DNA from: Parastagonospora avenae f. sp. tritici 18332-5
Lineage: Eukaryota; Ascomycota; Dothideomycetes; Pleosporales; Phaeosphaeriaceae
Assembly (NCBI GenBank): GCA_022559985.1
Contig: JAFJTR010000042.1
Coordinates: 124,001 to 188,000, forward strand
DNA length: 64,000 nucleotides
Direction: 5' to 3'
A program made the position numbers and the translations under genes. Positions 44,308 through 56,538 of this stretch are shown in pieces. The notes below the pieces were generated by a model. It saw only the letters and a program-made list of their open reading frames with translations. It was not told the origin of the DNA and did not search any database. Within the stretch, counting starts at the first letter, position 1; each line of letters starts with the position of its first letter.

Positions 44308-47300
44308 TCAAGACCTGCTCTTCCTCAGGAACCCAGCCCAGTCAGCTTTCTCCCCAAGCTGGTCCACCCCAATGACTCCATCCCCTTCATTCCATCCCTC
44401 CCATCTCTCCAGCCCAAAGAGATGTCTCATCGTAGGGCGACCATGCGGACAACTCCATGGCTTGTCCATGCTGCCCATGTGTCTCACAATTTCCCTCATG
44501 CGTGCAGTCTTCAGCGTCTTGCCTATCATGACAGAACTCCTGCAGGCGCGACTAGCGAGCAGTTTTCGAACCTTGCTAGGGCGCGGAATGTGTGTTGACG
44601 TCGCCATAGTAGATGATGGAGGATTGTCAAGAATGAGTGCGAGAAGTTCTTCGAGGTCTGTGGGCGTAAATGTGACTTCCTTCGACATGGGGAGTGATGT
44701 GAGTTTGGCGCGGTGTCCTGAGTCGAGACCATCTGCTGTGTCCATTTCGACGACGAATCCATTGGCAGTGAGGGCATGCTCATTGTCAAGTATGATTTCC
44801 TCCTCGACGGCTGTTAATTCAAGGGGGTGAGGATGGACGAGACGCTGCGAGACTAAGGTTGTCGTAGCTGAGAGGCGCTCGAAGTTATACTTCTCGTCGC
44901 TGGCATGCTGATCGATGATGAACAGATCGGATGTGGGTGAGGTCGTGGTGGGAGGCCGAACGGCGATGATGAAACCCAGATTGAACTGCCCGATTATGCG
45001 CATTTCGTTGAAGTCAGGCTTCATCACTGTGAGGCTGAGACGTTCCTCGGGGTCTTCTTTATTAAGCTGGATGCTAGTTGGCAGGACCATCGCTTCCAAG
45101 TTATTCGTTGAAGCGCCAATGAGGGAATCAAGATTCCGTAGATGACGGGTGATTGATTCGACATTCGTTTCAACGACTCGCTCGAGATTCAAAGTCTGAT
45201 ACTTCTTCGGCGGCACTTTGAACAATTTAGTTGCGCGCTTCAGATTTGCCTCCGTAGGTCTGGCAGCAGCTTCCTCGGCCTCGGTGACTAGCTTTGCGAC
45301 CATGGCTTCCTCGCGCCGCTTCTTCTCGTCTTCGTCAACATATCCATCGTCCGAGTCATCAAGGTTCGCAGCTACCATCCGCTCTGCTTCGACGTCGATT
45401 TCCTCGTCTTCGACCCCTTCGTCTTCCGGCCGAGGTGGTGGCGGAAGAGCGCTCGACGAAATAGCAAGATCATCTGTTTTGGGCTCTTCAAAAGCTTTCG
45501 ACGGCAACCGCTTTCGAGGCGACGGTGAGCGTGCCGGTGCATCGGGCATGCTACTATCCTCATCCTCTTCTACTTCACCATCGCTACTTTCAGCTTGTGT
45601 ACCAGGCGCCGCGTACCCACGCAAGCTTTTGACAAACAGTGGCTGTTTTGGATCTTGATCAAGTGGTTTGCCAGACAGAGAGAACTTCGGCGTGTGGATC
45701 CACGCTCGTTTGGCTGACCTTGACTGACTTCTAGTACCAATTGTTGAGACTGTTGTCACATCTCCAATCGTAATTGTAGCCTGTTGGGACTGTGTACGCA
45801 TCGGGCGCATGCGATCGAACGCGTTTTGTATAGTACTCTGGGAGAGCGTCATTTGTGGCGTCTGCTTGATGGACGGGATCGGCTCTTCCGACTCTTTGTC
45901 CTCTGCTGACGCCCGATCTCGATGTGTCTGTCGGTTCTGCTGAGATGCCATACGCGCGTTGAAGTCCTGGACTACCTTCGACTGCTGCGCTGAACGGATA
46001 GGGACAGGGGATACATTCACGTCTGGCTCAAACAGTGGCGATTGTGACCTTGGCCGAGGTGAGGTGGGAGATGCAACTTGCTCCTGATTTGGTGCTGTAC
46101 TGCGTTGGCGGACTGCAGGATGAAATACCCGCTCTTCTGTTGTCTCGTCAATTTCTGGAGAGCTGTTTCGCCTTCTCCTAGGAGCAGGCCGGGCATGTCT
46201 ATCCTCGGCGTCTCTTCCAGCAAATTGTTCGATGAGACTAGCTTTAACAAACCCAGGGAGAGAGACCGAATCGACAATCTCATTTGAAGTGGGCATGCTG
46301 ACCTCGGCCTGCCGGATTATGGGTACTGCAGCCGGTTCCTCGGAATCGCTAGGCTCGTCAACCATGAGTGAGGCCGTGCTCTCTCGTGGCAAAAGCGTGG
46401 GTGTCTTGAATGCAGACGCTGGTGTCTTCTTGACGGAAAGTTGGGCCTGAGGCACACTTTGATCATATCCCTCGAAAAGACCTAGCAATGCTTCTTTTAG
46501 GCTCTCTAGTAGGACAATCTGATCGTGCAGCATGATTGTCCTCTTGTCTGGGCTGACATTCACGTCATATGCATTGGTGTCAAGCTGAATGTCCGCGAAA
46601 ATGAAAGGCGACTGCGTTATGTTGTACGATTTGTACACCTCGTTGATCGCTTTAGCAACCTGAGGCAAGTTGCATGGACGAGAGTTGACGAAGAACATCT
46701 GCCGATCGGGGGTCAAACGACCCTCGCCCACTACTGGGCGTGAGATATGGCCGACAAGCTTAACAGTGCGCGAGCCGGGATCCTCCTGTGTGCTCCGATT
46801 GCGTGCAGTCTGTGTCGAACCAGGTGGATTGGACGCGTCCATTTCAAATTCGAGATTGAGGGGAATCAGCGCGCTGATTGTCTTCGCGCCGTACACATTA
46901 GAGATGTTGTCTCTAGTGCTTGCATTCGAGTTGGTAGAAAATGCTATAGTTTTCTTTCTGGATGTTGTCAGCCGCTGCGGTCGTATATCACGCATGTTCC
47001 TGCTCACCCCTTCGGCACAAGGTTGCTCACTGTGAACTTCACGCCCACACTGATACACGCATACGCGTTGAGCAGCTGCAATACCTTGTTGTACTCCCGC
47101 TTGATGTTCTTCTCGAGCTCTTTACGTCTTACAGGAAGGTTGTAGAACAGTGTCTCCACTATTACAGTGGTTCCCTGCTTGGCCGCTACAACAGACGTCC
47201 CCTTCAGCTTTCCTGACTGCTCAAAATCCAGCTTGGTGCCTTTCGGTCTATCTGTAGGTCTCGCAGTAATGATGTGGAAGTTTGAGAGGGCACATAACGA

Positions 47301-47662
47301 CGACAGTGCCTCGCCACGGAAGCCAAAGGTCTGCAACGAGGAGAGATCGTCATACGAGGAGAGCTTCGATGTGTAGTGCTTCAGCGCGATTGTTTCGTAG
47401 TCGTCGGGAGATATACCTCCACCATTGTCCTGCACTTCGATAGCATCAAGGCCGTTGTTCTTGAATCGAACCTCTGCATTGCACGTCAGTCTTCGCCCAC
47501 CAAAAACGCCTGTGCGGAGCGAAAGTGCATACCGACCGTAGTGGCGCCTGCATCGATGCTGTTTTCAACAAGTTCCTTGCAGACCGACTGCAAGTCAACG
47601 ATGACCTGCCCTGACTGGATCTGGTGCACTGAACGGCCCTCAATGGGCTTGATTGAGGCCAT
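44308..47662 (-). CDS. PMS1: DNA mismatch repair protein Pms1 (MutL homolog)
   Basis: Exons are 47662-47533, 47473-47008 and 46957-44308, 1081 residues. The GHKL ATPase motifs are clear: CKELVENSIDAGATTV, VQDNGGGI and TFGFRGEALSSL. The middle is long and disordered. The C-terminal dimerisation/endonuclease domain has the metal-binding IDQHASDEKYNFE (about residue 880, the DQHA..E....E motif), SRACRSSVMIGK and CPHGRPTMRHL. That set identifies the nicking subunit of the MutL-alpha heterodimer with Mlh1, acting in the nucleus after MutS recognition. Both introns are about 50-59 nt; the second joins VPKG to KKTIAFST as in other Pms1 proteins. It shares a 224-base divergent promoter with the F-box-like gene at 47887. 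Confidence 0.95.
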
Positions 47663-47886
47663 GTCATTCCATGTCGATGTCGTCCATGCGTGCGCAATCT
47701 CGGAAAGCGTATAGTGGCAGGTGATTTCGTGCTACCGAGACGCGACGCGTTCAAAGTGGGGCGTGCTAAGACTCCGGGCAGGCCCCGTAATTACCGGTAC
47801 CATAGAAACGACTGTCCCAAGCTCAAAATTCTGAAAGCCGCACACTGGCTATTTGCACTCAGTTCTTCGAGCGAGACACATGCACA

Positions 47887-49425
47887 ATGTCATCCCCCAT
47901 GTCTCTGTCAGACGATCCAGGTGACGAGGCTCTATCAGACGATTCAATGGACACAGAGGAGTTCGAGCGGCGATTTACCAGGGTCACTTCTCCTGAAGTA
48001 GATACTGACCACACTCCGGCTACTATGGAGCAACTTTGCGTTTTGGAAACAGAGCTTCGTGTAAAGCGGCGCAGGTATGGTGCTTTCACTATCTCTTCAC
48101 GTGTAATCCTCAGGCGTCTCGTCTCGAATCGAAGCTGACAGGCGAAAGAATCTTGCAGTTACGACGTGAATATGAGCAAGCTGTCCAAGATGAACAGTCT
48201 CTCGCCTCCCTTATTGAAGATGATCTTGCATTTCATGGCGCTTCGGAATGTCTCGAATTAACTGAGATGATGTGCGACATGTTACCCATTGAGCTGCGCG
48301 AGATGATATACCAATTTCTGTGTTTCGAAGACCAGCCCATACCTGTCGGCCCATACTACCACTTCAGGCCCTACTCAGAATACAGGCCACCTGATGCTCT
48401 AGCTTCTGCTCTTTCCAGCGGCCGAGACCAGGTTGATCATACTGAGAAACCAGACCCTACCATCTTGATGCCGGACAGCCACATATTCAACTACGAGTAC
48501 GTGGGCCTTACTGTTGCTGCTGAGATTCAGACAGTATATTTCGCCAATAACACATTCTCCATATGTGACGTCGAAGACGGTATTGCTGAGTTCTTCCGAG
48601 GTGCCATCTTCGAGGATGCAGGTGGGGCGATAGGCATCCTCAATATGCCTGAAGATACGGAGGTGATGAGCCACATGCGCATGTCAGTCAGGGCCTTCAA
48701 ATGCGCTCGAAAGCTACAAATTCGCCTCAAGCTTGAGCACTTTGGACGAGCTACAGACGTACGGGACCTTCCGACAGGCCCTATTGGCATACGCGAGAGA
48801 TATGCCGAGGAACGCAACTTTCTTCGGCAATCTAAGAATGCTTTACATCGGTTGCAGTCCCTACCGCGGGACGGTCAGCCATTGCAGATTGAGTTCATCA
48901 TTATGACAGACCTATCAGGTATCCTAGACGTTGAGAGTCGCGAGCGCTTCTTCGTCAACGTTCTCGAGACATACAGAAACACATTCTATGCCCTAAAGTA
49001 TGACTGTGAGAATACCATGATCACTATAGTACATCATGACGAAAGTGTATCGCCATTCCCGCGAATGTTGTCTGCTCTGTGGAGTTTGACAAAAGAGCAA
49101 TGGGAAGGTGTAAGTATATCTCTGGCTGGTCCTCCAAAGCTTTTACGCCATGATGTATCTGGTACGCCAGTAGCGACTTTCTAACTTTTTTCCCCAGGAA
49201 AAGGCACTGAACTATGGAAAGTCAACCTGGACCTCGGATTTCTACCTTGCACCGGCACGCCTCGATGCCTCAGAAGGGTTTGGTGGATTCCCCGCGTCCG
49301 AACAAGCAGCTCTGCTTCGGGAAAGATGGGGCATCGAAAAAGTGTTTCGCGACAAGGAGCCGAAATGGCCAATAATTGAGGGTAGATACTGGCCTGTTGG
49401 AAATGGTCCGCCTGGCTGGATGTAG
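47887..49425 (+). CDS. F-box-like hypothetical protein, copy 1
   Basis: Exons are 47887-48060, 48114-49109 and 49198-49425, 465 residues. I use the GTAAAG donor at 48061; the GTATGG just downstream would break the frame. The N-terminus is acidic and Ser-rich, then there is a coiled-coil-like stretch (GERILQLRREYEQAVQDEQS), then the F-box-like start MLPIELREMIYQFLCFE. The C-terminal part includes IEFIIMTDLSG, then ERFFVNVLETYRNTFYAL, then ALWSLTKEQWEG. The same order of features, with the last intron at the same place, occurs in the gene at 59422-60548, so they are paralogs. Function is unknown. It is divergent from PMS1. Confidence 0.78.
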
Positions 49426-49786
49426 AGGTTGTGTGGGCGTCCGAATAGAAGCGTACCATGGTTCCGTCTACTGATATGGTCGAATTTTTGAGAAGGGCTA
49501 CGGCCTTGCTTTTCCACGGTTCCAACGTTCAACATGAGCGAGTTCTTTCTGTCAAGAAGGTACAAATCTGTTGCTGTCAATATATTCTCTCCGTTATCTC
49601 CTCATATTCAAATCACGCTTCAGAAAGCCATATCCTCTTCGAGCTTCTCACGTCTCTTTCCCCGAGCGCGTTCTCTCAACCATCTACCTGGACTACAAGA
49701 CGCCTTTCTTCAAGGCACATCGCCGTCTCACCGTAAAGTATCACGAATTCTCCTTCAGCCAGCAATCATCACCAAGTCGAGACAAC
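49426..49786. other. Intergenic
   Basis: 3' flank of the F-box-like gene and 5' flank of a small possible gene. I see nothing else. Confidence 0.5.
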
Positions 49787-50008
49787 ATGCACTACCAAAA
49801 GCCAGGCATGACACCTACTGTCGTCGCTGGAATTCGAGACAGTATAGAATTTTGGCGTCCAGTCTACGACAAGAAGAAGAATTCTAAGCCTGAGCAGAAG
49901 AAAGGTAGAAAGCATATGCGGAACCCTTTCAAGGCCGTTAGGAATTGGACCCGGGACAGATATTATGCTGCGCTATGGAGGTGGATGGGCGATGATTGGA
50001 TGGACTAA
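49787..50008 (+). CDS. Possible small basic protein
   Basis: A 73-codon frame from an ATG at 49787 (MHYQKPGMTPTVVAGIRDSI) to TAA. It has the look of a real small protein: a basic middle (DKKKNSKPEQKKGRKHMRNP) and an aromatic C-terminus (NWTRDRYYAALWRWMGDDW). The open frame extends upstream to 49571 and may include more N-terminal sequence. No family is recognised and no intron confirms it. A chance frame remains possible. Confidence 0.42.
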   Translation: MHYQKPGMTPTVVAGIRDSIEFWRPVYDKKKNSKPEQKKGRKHMRNPFKAVRNWTRDRYYAALWRWMGDDWMD

Positions 50009-50913
50009 GATGGGTCCGTGGTCGTTCGCTACCACAGAGAGGAATGTCCTTCTAGAGGACTAGCGCATTTTCCATAGTATTCGGGCATCGCGTGGCGTTA
50101 GGCGGAGTTTCCAAGCATTTTTGTTGTTGTCTAAGCACCTCATGGGAAAGCTGTTCCACCGTTGAAGACAGGCATGTTAGAAGTGCGATCTGCAGGCAAA
50201 AGTCTGAGCCTATCACAGCCGGCAGAGTACGTAGCAATGAATACCATGTCGCATTGCTAAATTGTGTGGCGCATCATGCATCCTGCAGCGATACAAGATA
50301 GTCTTAGTCTCCGATTACACAAACAGAACCGATCAAAGATATTCAGGTCATACTATCTCTCCAACCATCAAGTATTGTAACAAGCTTTTGGTGTTCGACG
50401 TTCGCAGATGCTGCAGGCGGACGGGAAACCACGCCGATTGGCCAGGTTCCTGAATCAATGCAAGACATGCAAGGTGCCGGCGGGCGTAAAAGCTTTGAAT
50501 ATTACTTCGTCGTTTCCTTCTCGTACACCCACAGAACGTTTGCGCGTACCTCTTTGCCATCAGCTCACTCCGGGCCGTGTTCGTGTCATCTGTCCGTGAT
50601 GACCACACTCAATCTGCACGGATGGCAAGAAGCCGCCAGTCCCGGGCGCCAAGAATTCGGCGACTAGTCCATTCGTCGTTACTGCGCTACCAAAAGTGCA
50701 TCGAGTCAATCACATCACTTCAGGGCTTGCAGTGGCCCATGCTCGCCGAGATAATTAAACATCGACCCTTTTCCCTATATCCGTGTCCGAGTTTGTCACC
50801 AGCACTGAAATATCAGTCCCCAGGCCGGCTGCCCTACAGAAGCCTTTTCTGCGACTTTTGCGCGCTTCAGACTTACCAACAACCATCGCGCCGCGTTGCC
50901 TCAACAATTCAAG
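50009..50913. other. Intergenic, no supported gene
   Basis: Promoter side of ERG5. Several overlapping short frames occur, but none has motif or splice support. Sterol-responsive elements may exist upstream of ERG5; I did not identify one with confidence. Confidence 0.5.
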
Positions 50914-52678
50914 ATGGCTGTCAACGCCAGCTTTGTTTCGCCCACGGCGGATGCCAAAGTCGCCCACATGATCACACAGCTCGATGACAACAGCATACTT
51001 TCGACCATCTACAATGGCCTCAGTGTCTGGAGTGTGCTGTTCACAGTTCTCGCCGTGGCAGTGGCGTACGATCAATGTATGGATCATAGTACTCAATGCG
51101 CCGGATTCTGCTAACGATCGCGCAGTCATGTACGTCTACAGGAAAGGCTCTATTGTAGGCCCCGCGTGGAAGGCCCCCTTCATCGGACCGTTTCTCGAGT
51201 CCGTCAACCCCGACTTCACCAAGTACCACGCAAAATGGGCATCCGGTCCCCTGAGTTGTGTCTCTGTGTTCCACAAGTATGCGCCCCGGCTCGCAATTCC
51301 TGATGTGTGACTTGATTGCTGACGCAATGCTTAGATTCGTAGTCATCGGTTCCACGCGTGACATGGCCCGCAAAATCTTCAACTCGCCCGCGTTCGTCAA
51401 GCCGTGTGTTGTCGACGCCGCTTACAAGCTCCTCCGCCCCGACAACTGGGTCTTCCTCGATGGCCGCGCACATGTCGAATACCGCAAGGGTCTTAACAGC
51501 CTCTTCACCCGTCAGGCCCTCGAACAGTACCTGCCGGGTCAGGAGGAAATCTACAACAGCTACTTCAAGCGCTGGGTCGAGATCTCGCAGGTGGAGAACA
51601 AGGGCGAGCACGTTCCGTGGATGCAGGAATTCCGTCAGTTGATCACCGCTGTCAGTTGCAGAACCTTTGTTGGCCATTACTGCTCAGACGAGGCCGTGAA
51701 GAAGATCGCCGATGACTACTATCTGATTACGGCCGCGCTTGAGCTCGTCAACTTCCCCATCATTCTGCCCTTCACCAAGAGCTGGTACGGAAAGAAGTCG
51801 GCCGACATGGTTCTTGAGGAGTTCTCTAAGTGTGCCGCCAAGGCCAAGGTCCGCATGGCTGCTGGTGGCAAGAAGGAGTGTATCCTTGACTTCTGGGTTG
51901 ACAACATGATCGAGTCCGAGAAGTACCGCAAGAGGATCGAGGCGGGCGAGAAGGTTGACCAGTCTGAGAAGCCTGCCACTGTCATCCGCTGGTTCAGCGA
52001 TATCGAGATCTCTATGACCATCTTCACCTTCCTTTTCGCCTCCCAGGACGCCACCTCCTCTGCCGCCACTTGGCTCTTCCAGATCATGGCCGACCGACCC
52101 GAGTTCCTCGACAAGGTTCGCGAGGAGAACATCCACGCCAGGAACGGTGACATCCACGCCCCCATATCTCTCGATGCTATCGAGAAGCTTCAATGGACTC
52201 GCGCTGTGGTTAAGGAGACCCTCCGCTACCGCCCTCCAGTCATCATGGTTCCCTACCTCGCCAAGAAGGATTTCCCGGTGACTCCCGAGTATACTGTACC
52301 CAAAGGATCCATGATTATTCCCACTACCTACATGGCATTGCACGACGCTGAAGCATATCCCAACCCTGACTCTTTCGAGCCTGAGCGATGGATCACTGGT
52401 ACTGCCGACCAGCAGACTAAGAACTGGCTTGTGTTCGGTACCGGACCTCACTACTGTCTGGGCCAGACATATGCACAGGCGAACCTGATGCTTATGATTG
52501 GCAAGGCCAGTATGTTGCTGGACTGGAATCACAAGGTCACCGACAAGAGCGAGGTGATCAAGGTGTTTGCCACCATCTTCCCCATGGTAAGCTTTTCAAC
52601 TCGTTTGACGCGACCTGAATATCTGCTAACACTTACCAGGATGATTGCTTCCTCACATTCAAGGACCGAACATCATAG
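50914..52678 (+). CDS. ERG5: Sterol C-22 desaturase, cytochrome P450 CYP61
   Basis: Exons are 50914-51076, 51126-51276, 51335-52586 and 52640-52678, 534 residues. The last exon has only 13 codons (DDCFLTFKDRTS and stop). It inserts the C22-C23 double bond late in ergosterol synthesis at the endoplasmic reticulum. An N-terminal membrane anchor lies at about residues 35-53 (WSVLFTVLAVAVAY), followed by a Pro/Gly hinge (GPAWKAPFIGPF). The I-helix reads FLFASQDATSSA, as in CYP61. The ExxR is in VVKETLRYRPP, PERW in EPERWITG, and the heme Cys in VFGTGPHYCLGQ (about residue 477). Length and sequence are typical. Azoles can bind CYP61 as well as CYP51. Confidence 0.95.
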
Positions 52679-53313
52679 ACCACCCGATTCTTCACTTCTT
52701 CTTTCGTGATGCAATGCGCGACTTTTAGCGATTCTTGCATGCACATCTTAGATAAATTCTTGGCGTTCAAAATTTTCCGTGCTTCTTCTCATGGAAAGAG
52801 GCACGTTCATCTTCAACTTTTTAAACTTAATTACAGGATTGGCAGCTTCATAGGAAGCTGCCTGCGGTCTGAGGTCATATGGATCTGGACAGGATAGCAA
52901 GCCCACTGTGGGCGGTGACGATAAACGCATCGGGGCTGGGGTGGTAATGTTAGGATGAATGGGAATTTTTAGACGACTACAAGTGCTTGCCGGACATTTG
53001 AAATATTGTGACATGTCTGAGTTGAATGCACGTCGAAACGCTGTGCACCTTTCATTGCCTGACCACGTGCCAAGCCGTTCATCAGGAGCTATGACCACCC
53101 AACTTTTGGCTGTCGCGATTCTCCACACTCCACAACCCGACACACCTCACCTTCACGCGCAGCACTGCACTGCCACAGCTTTCAGTTTCCTGGGCCGCAC
53201 TCATAGCATCCGCGTAGCTCCCTAGGTCAAAGCGAGATCACGACCCGAGACCACAGCTACCCAACAGTCAGCGCTTTTCAACTGCTCGCAACTCGCACTG
53301 CGCGACAACCAGT
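52679..53313. other. Intergenic between ERG5 and CTK2
   Basis: 3' flank of ERG5 and promoter of CTK2. A minus-strand frame at 52748-53143 has no protein-like features and I reject it. Confidence 0.55.
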
Positions 53314-54566
53314 ATGGCGCCCGTCACTTCTCCTACCGACCGCGACCGTGAGCGCGTAGGTCCGCATCCATCATACATCGAGATCGCCAAGCCGTACATT
53401 TTGCAGTCCCGAATACACAAATGTCTTACAGATATCAACATGAGCGACGCCAAAGAGGACATTGCACGCCTGCAGGGTGTAGCTTGGATCGACCAAGTGC
53501 GCCGCGCACTGCAACTACCTATCCGCACATTCAATACGGCTGTCACATATTACCACAAGTTCAGGCTGCTGCATTCGGACAACGAGTACAACTGGGCAGA
53601 CGCAAGTGCTGCGGCGCTCTTCACTGCATGCAAGATTGAAGACACCCTGAAGAAGAGTAGAGATATTCTTTGCGCTCATTGGAACCTAAAAGTTGGACCC
53701 GGAGAGAGCCTAAGTAGCGATGATCCGGTATGCTTGTAGTCTAGAAACGACCGTACCCAGCTAATGACGAGCAGCGATTTGACAACCACTCCAAGCTCAT
53801 CATTGGCCTCGAACGTCTCATGCTCGAGAGCGCCGGATTCGACTTCCGCAACCGATACCCTCAGAAACTTATGGTCAAGCTTGCACGAGCACTCAAGATG
53901 GACAAAAACAACGCTTCCAAGACGGCTTGGAATTTGAGCATAGATCTCTACAGGACATTCGCACCGCTGAAGCAGTCTACGCCGACCATGGCTATTGCGT
54001 GTATAGAGCTCGCGGCGCGTTTGCATGACATGGACACAACTCGCATCTCTGATACAGGCATAATGAGATATAGCAAATGGGCTACCAGCAGAGCTGAGGT
54101 CATGGAGACCGTTCTGGACCTTCTGGACCTTTACACTCACCACCGTGGCCTGACATCTATTGGACCCTTATACACGCTTGAGACTTTTATTGACATTCGC
54201 ATTGGTCTCAACCAAGAGGCGTCTGCGGCCAATATACCGCGTTACGCTCAGTACGCTTCTGAAGCTCCGGCTGACGGCCAGCTTGGTACCAACAGATTCA
54301 AGCCACGCAATGGTATCGATCCTACAAGCCCTCTTACACCCGCTACACCAGGAGCTATATCTCCAGGCAATGCACAGGCACCAACTTCAGCCATTGGTAT
54401 TCGCGGACAAAATGGCACTGTTCGATTCATGCTCGACGCAGCCCGCGCTCGCGACGAACGCAATGAAGTAGACAGGTTCCACAAGATCGAAGAGGAAGAA
54501 TACGAAGTCGAGGTACCAATCGAGAATCAGCCCGAGGACAGGGACAAGAGAAGCAGAGTGCGTTAA
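53314..54566 (+). CDS. CTK2: CTD kinase subunit beta, cyclin-like Ctk2
   Basis: Exons are 53314-53727 and 53775-54566, 401 residues in this reading. The cyclin box starts IHKCLTDINMSDAKEDIARL and continues LQLPIRTFNTAVTYYHKFRL and AALFTACKIEDTLKK. FDFRNRYPQKLMVKLARAL and ACIELAARLHDMDTTRIS form the second cyclin fold. With the kinase Ctk1 and the partner Ctk3 it phosphorylates Ser2 of the RNA polymerase II C-terminal domain. The tail is acidic (KIEEEEYEVEVPIENQPEDR). The final codons, AGA followed by GTGCGTTAA, also make a good splice donor at 54558, which would join the large downstream frame at 54661-56538 in phase. The 401-residue form may therefore be one of two. Confidence 0.86.
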
Positions 54567-54660
54567 GTAAAAATGTGTTTTGCGTTGAATTTCTGCTTGC
54601 TTGCTTTGCGTACACTGGACATCTGGCCACTCCCGGAATTTAACTAAACCTTCTTGCCAG

Positions 54661-56538
54661 GACTATCAAGACCGTCAGGACTTCCAATGGCCATCGGACA
54701 CCGGCCTAGATCACATCGAGGAACCCGTTCCATTGGCGCCCATGGATCATGGCACTCGAAGTTCCTACTGGGAAAGATTTCGTAAGCGCAGCGAAGCACC
54801 GGAGAAAACTGCTCTTCAAATTCCATCAACACTCTTTGGAGACTACAGCGACAATATCAACTACTTTGGGGAGCTCACTGCTGGTAGTAGGGACTCACCA
54901 CAACAAGCCACCGGTCACCAGCAATGTTTGGACGAACACGTAGACTCGTCCGCGCCTATCGAATTGCGTAACAATCAAACCCCAAGGAAGAAAAGTTACC
55001 GAAAAGGGCGGGAGAAGCAAAAGGCCAAAAGACTGGCCCGTCTCAATAATGCCCCAAATCAGCTTCGGCAGTCCGACTATGACACAGGTCTCAGTCGGCG
55101 TTCTCCGTACGCTCCTGAAGGTCCCGAATCGTTGGAAATGCCCACGTACTGGGCCACTGCAACTGGTGATTGGGGGAACAGCCCAACGATACAAAGGCAA
55201 TCGGCTCATGGTTTTGACGACTTCAACCTTGATCATGGACACCACGGTGAACCCGCTTATGGTCGAGGCCGTGGCTCTCCCGGACACAGCCGCCGTGGTA
55301 GTCTGATTGACGGGCGGGCTGACTACGTGCAGGACGGCAGCTATGGTCACGGTCCGCGTATGCCTTCTCATTCATCATATGGCGGACCTGATGCTGAACA
55401 AAGCCGCCGTAATAGTCTCAGTGAAGGGCGGGCTGACTTTGTCCGGAACCCCAGTTACGACCTTGGTACGCGTAGGCCTTCTTACCCATCACATATTGGG
55501 CCCAATACTGGTCAAAGTCGCCGTTCTGGTCTGATTGACGGGCATGGTGACTTCGTGCAGGACGCCAGCTATGATCATGGCCCGCGTAGACCGTCTCATT
55601 CATCATATGGTGGACTTAATGCTGGATACACCCCTCATTATGGTCCATACAGTCCACCTGATCAGTATAGCGAGAGACGACGCCCCCAACGCCCCGATAG
55701 TCCATTCCGAGAACATGGAATCGAACAAGCCTATGGACGCCGTCCCGGCAGCGTGACGGACAGCCGGGATGGTTTCGTACGAGAACCAAGCCTTGACTAC
55801 GATTCACGTAGGCCGTCTACTTCCTTCCACGACGACGATACTACCGAGCATCAAGCTTATCAAGATGCATATTACACTCCACGTCGTCTCTCAAGAGACA
55901 GTCATGACTCCCGTCGCGATGAAAAGCGCGAAGCCATGCCATACGCCAGCCGTCTGAGCAAGTTTCGCAAGCAGCAGCAACGCACAACCACGAATAGAGA
56001 GAAGATCAAGCAGTCCAAGCCATATAGTCGCCATGAGCAGGCTGTGCAACGCCACGGCGCAACTCATGGCGGAATAACGAAGCGTACTGCAAGTCGCGAG
56101 CCTGCTCAAAATTCGACAGATTTCGTCCATCCAGATCGAGCATGGTTGAGGTCTCCCGACGAGGGTCGCATGCAGCAGGATGGCGGCAGGCCACCCAGTC
56201 ACTCCGAGTCTTTTCCAATTGAGACAAAGGAGGTCAATACTCATACAAGACAGTCACACGGACGCCCAACTCCAGGACGCACACCAGAAGGCCAAACGAG
56301 ACTAGTATCGCCCTCGCTTCGCCAGGACTACGGTACTCGTCCGATCCAGGCACCCCAGTCCCGTGGAGCAAGTAAAGGTCTCTCAGCGGAAGATGGGCAT
56401 CAGTGGGCGCAAGGGAGAGCTGCCGGCCAGTTGCGTAGAGGCGGACGTAGAGGCGGAAAGGAGCGACATTTGAAGCGCAACTATCAGGGTGGAGGTCCAG
56501 GTCGTCGTGGTCGTTCTCCAGCCTCTGAGCGTCCGTAG
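54661..56538 (+). CDS. Long disordered Arg/Ser/Tyr-rich frame, probably a 3' exon of CTK2
   Basis: An open frame of 625 residues. It begins right after a strong acceptor (AACTAAAC branch, TTCTTGCCAG) and has no ATG until 54742. The protein is disordered and rich in R, S, G, Y, D and H. It carries three 38-residue repeats (114 nt each, at 55288, 55402 and 55516) built on SRRxSLxxGRADFVxxxSY, a fourth diverged copy near 55738, and an RGG-like C-terminus (RRGGRRGGKERHLKRNYQGG). Such tails often bind RNA or form condensates; that is inference. Splicing 54557 to 54661 would add it to Ctk2 and give a protein of about 1024 residues. Alternatively it is a separate gene starting at 54742, whose promoter would have to lie inside CTK2. 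Confidence 0.6.
   Translation, partial: DYQDRQDFQWPSDTGLDHIEEPVPLAPMDHGTRSSYWERFRKRSEAPEKTALQIPSTLFGDYSDNINYFGELTAGSRDSPQQATGHQQCLDEHVDSSAPIELRNNQTPRKKSYRKGREKQKAKRLARLNNAPNQLRQSDYDTGLSRRSPYAPEGPESLEMPTYWATATGDWGNSPTIQRQSAHGFDDFNLDHGHHGEPAYGRGRGSPGHSRRGSLIDGRADYVQDGSYGHGPRMPSHSSYGGPDAEQSRRNSLSEGRADFVRNPSYDLGTRRPSYPSHIGPNTGQSRRSGLIDGHGDFVQDASYDHGPRRPSHSSYGGLNAGYTPHYGPYSPPDQYSERRRPQRPDSPFREHGIEQAYGRRPGSVTDSRDGFVREPSLDYDSRRPSTSFHDDDTTEHQAYQDAYYTPRRLSRDSHDSRRDEKREAMPYASRLSKFRKQQQRTTTNREKIKQSKPYSRHEQAVQRHGATHGGITKRTASREPAQNSTDFVHPDRAWLRSPDEGRMQQDGGRPPSHSESFPIETKEVNTHTRQSHGRPTPGRTPEGQTRLVSPSLRQDYGTRPIQAPQSRGASKGLSAEDGHQWAQGRAAGQLRRGGRRGGKERHLKRNYQGGGPGRRGRSPASERP
55288..55629 (+). repeat. Three 114-bp coding tandem repeats
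   Basis: Units begin at 55288, 55402 and 55516, exactly 114 bases apart, each coding 38 residues of the pattern SRRxSLxxGRADFVxxxSY followed by GPRxPSxSSYGG. They are diverged at both DNA and protein level, so the duplication is not recent. Confidence 0.85.

Noticed and set aside
51684..52532. 282-codon minus-strand frame antisense to ERG5
   Set aside because: It lies wholly inside the conserved P450 exon, has no family signal and is explained by codon bias on the other strand.
52748..53143. 131-codon minus-strand frame between ERG5 and CTK2
   Set aside because: No motif and improbable composition; it lies in the promoter of CTK2.
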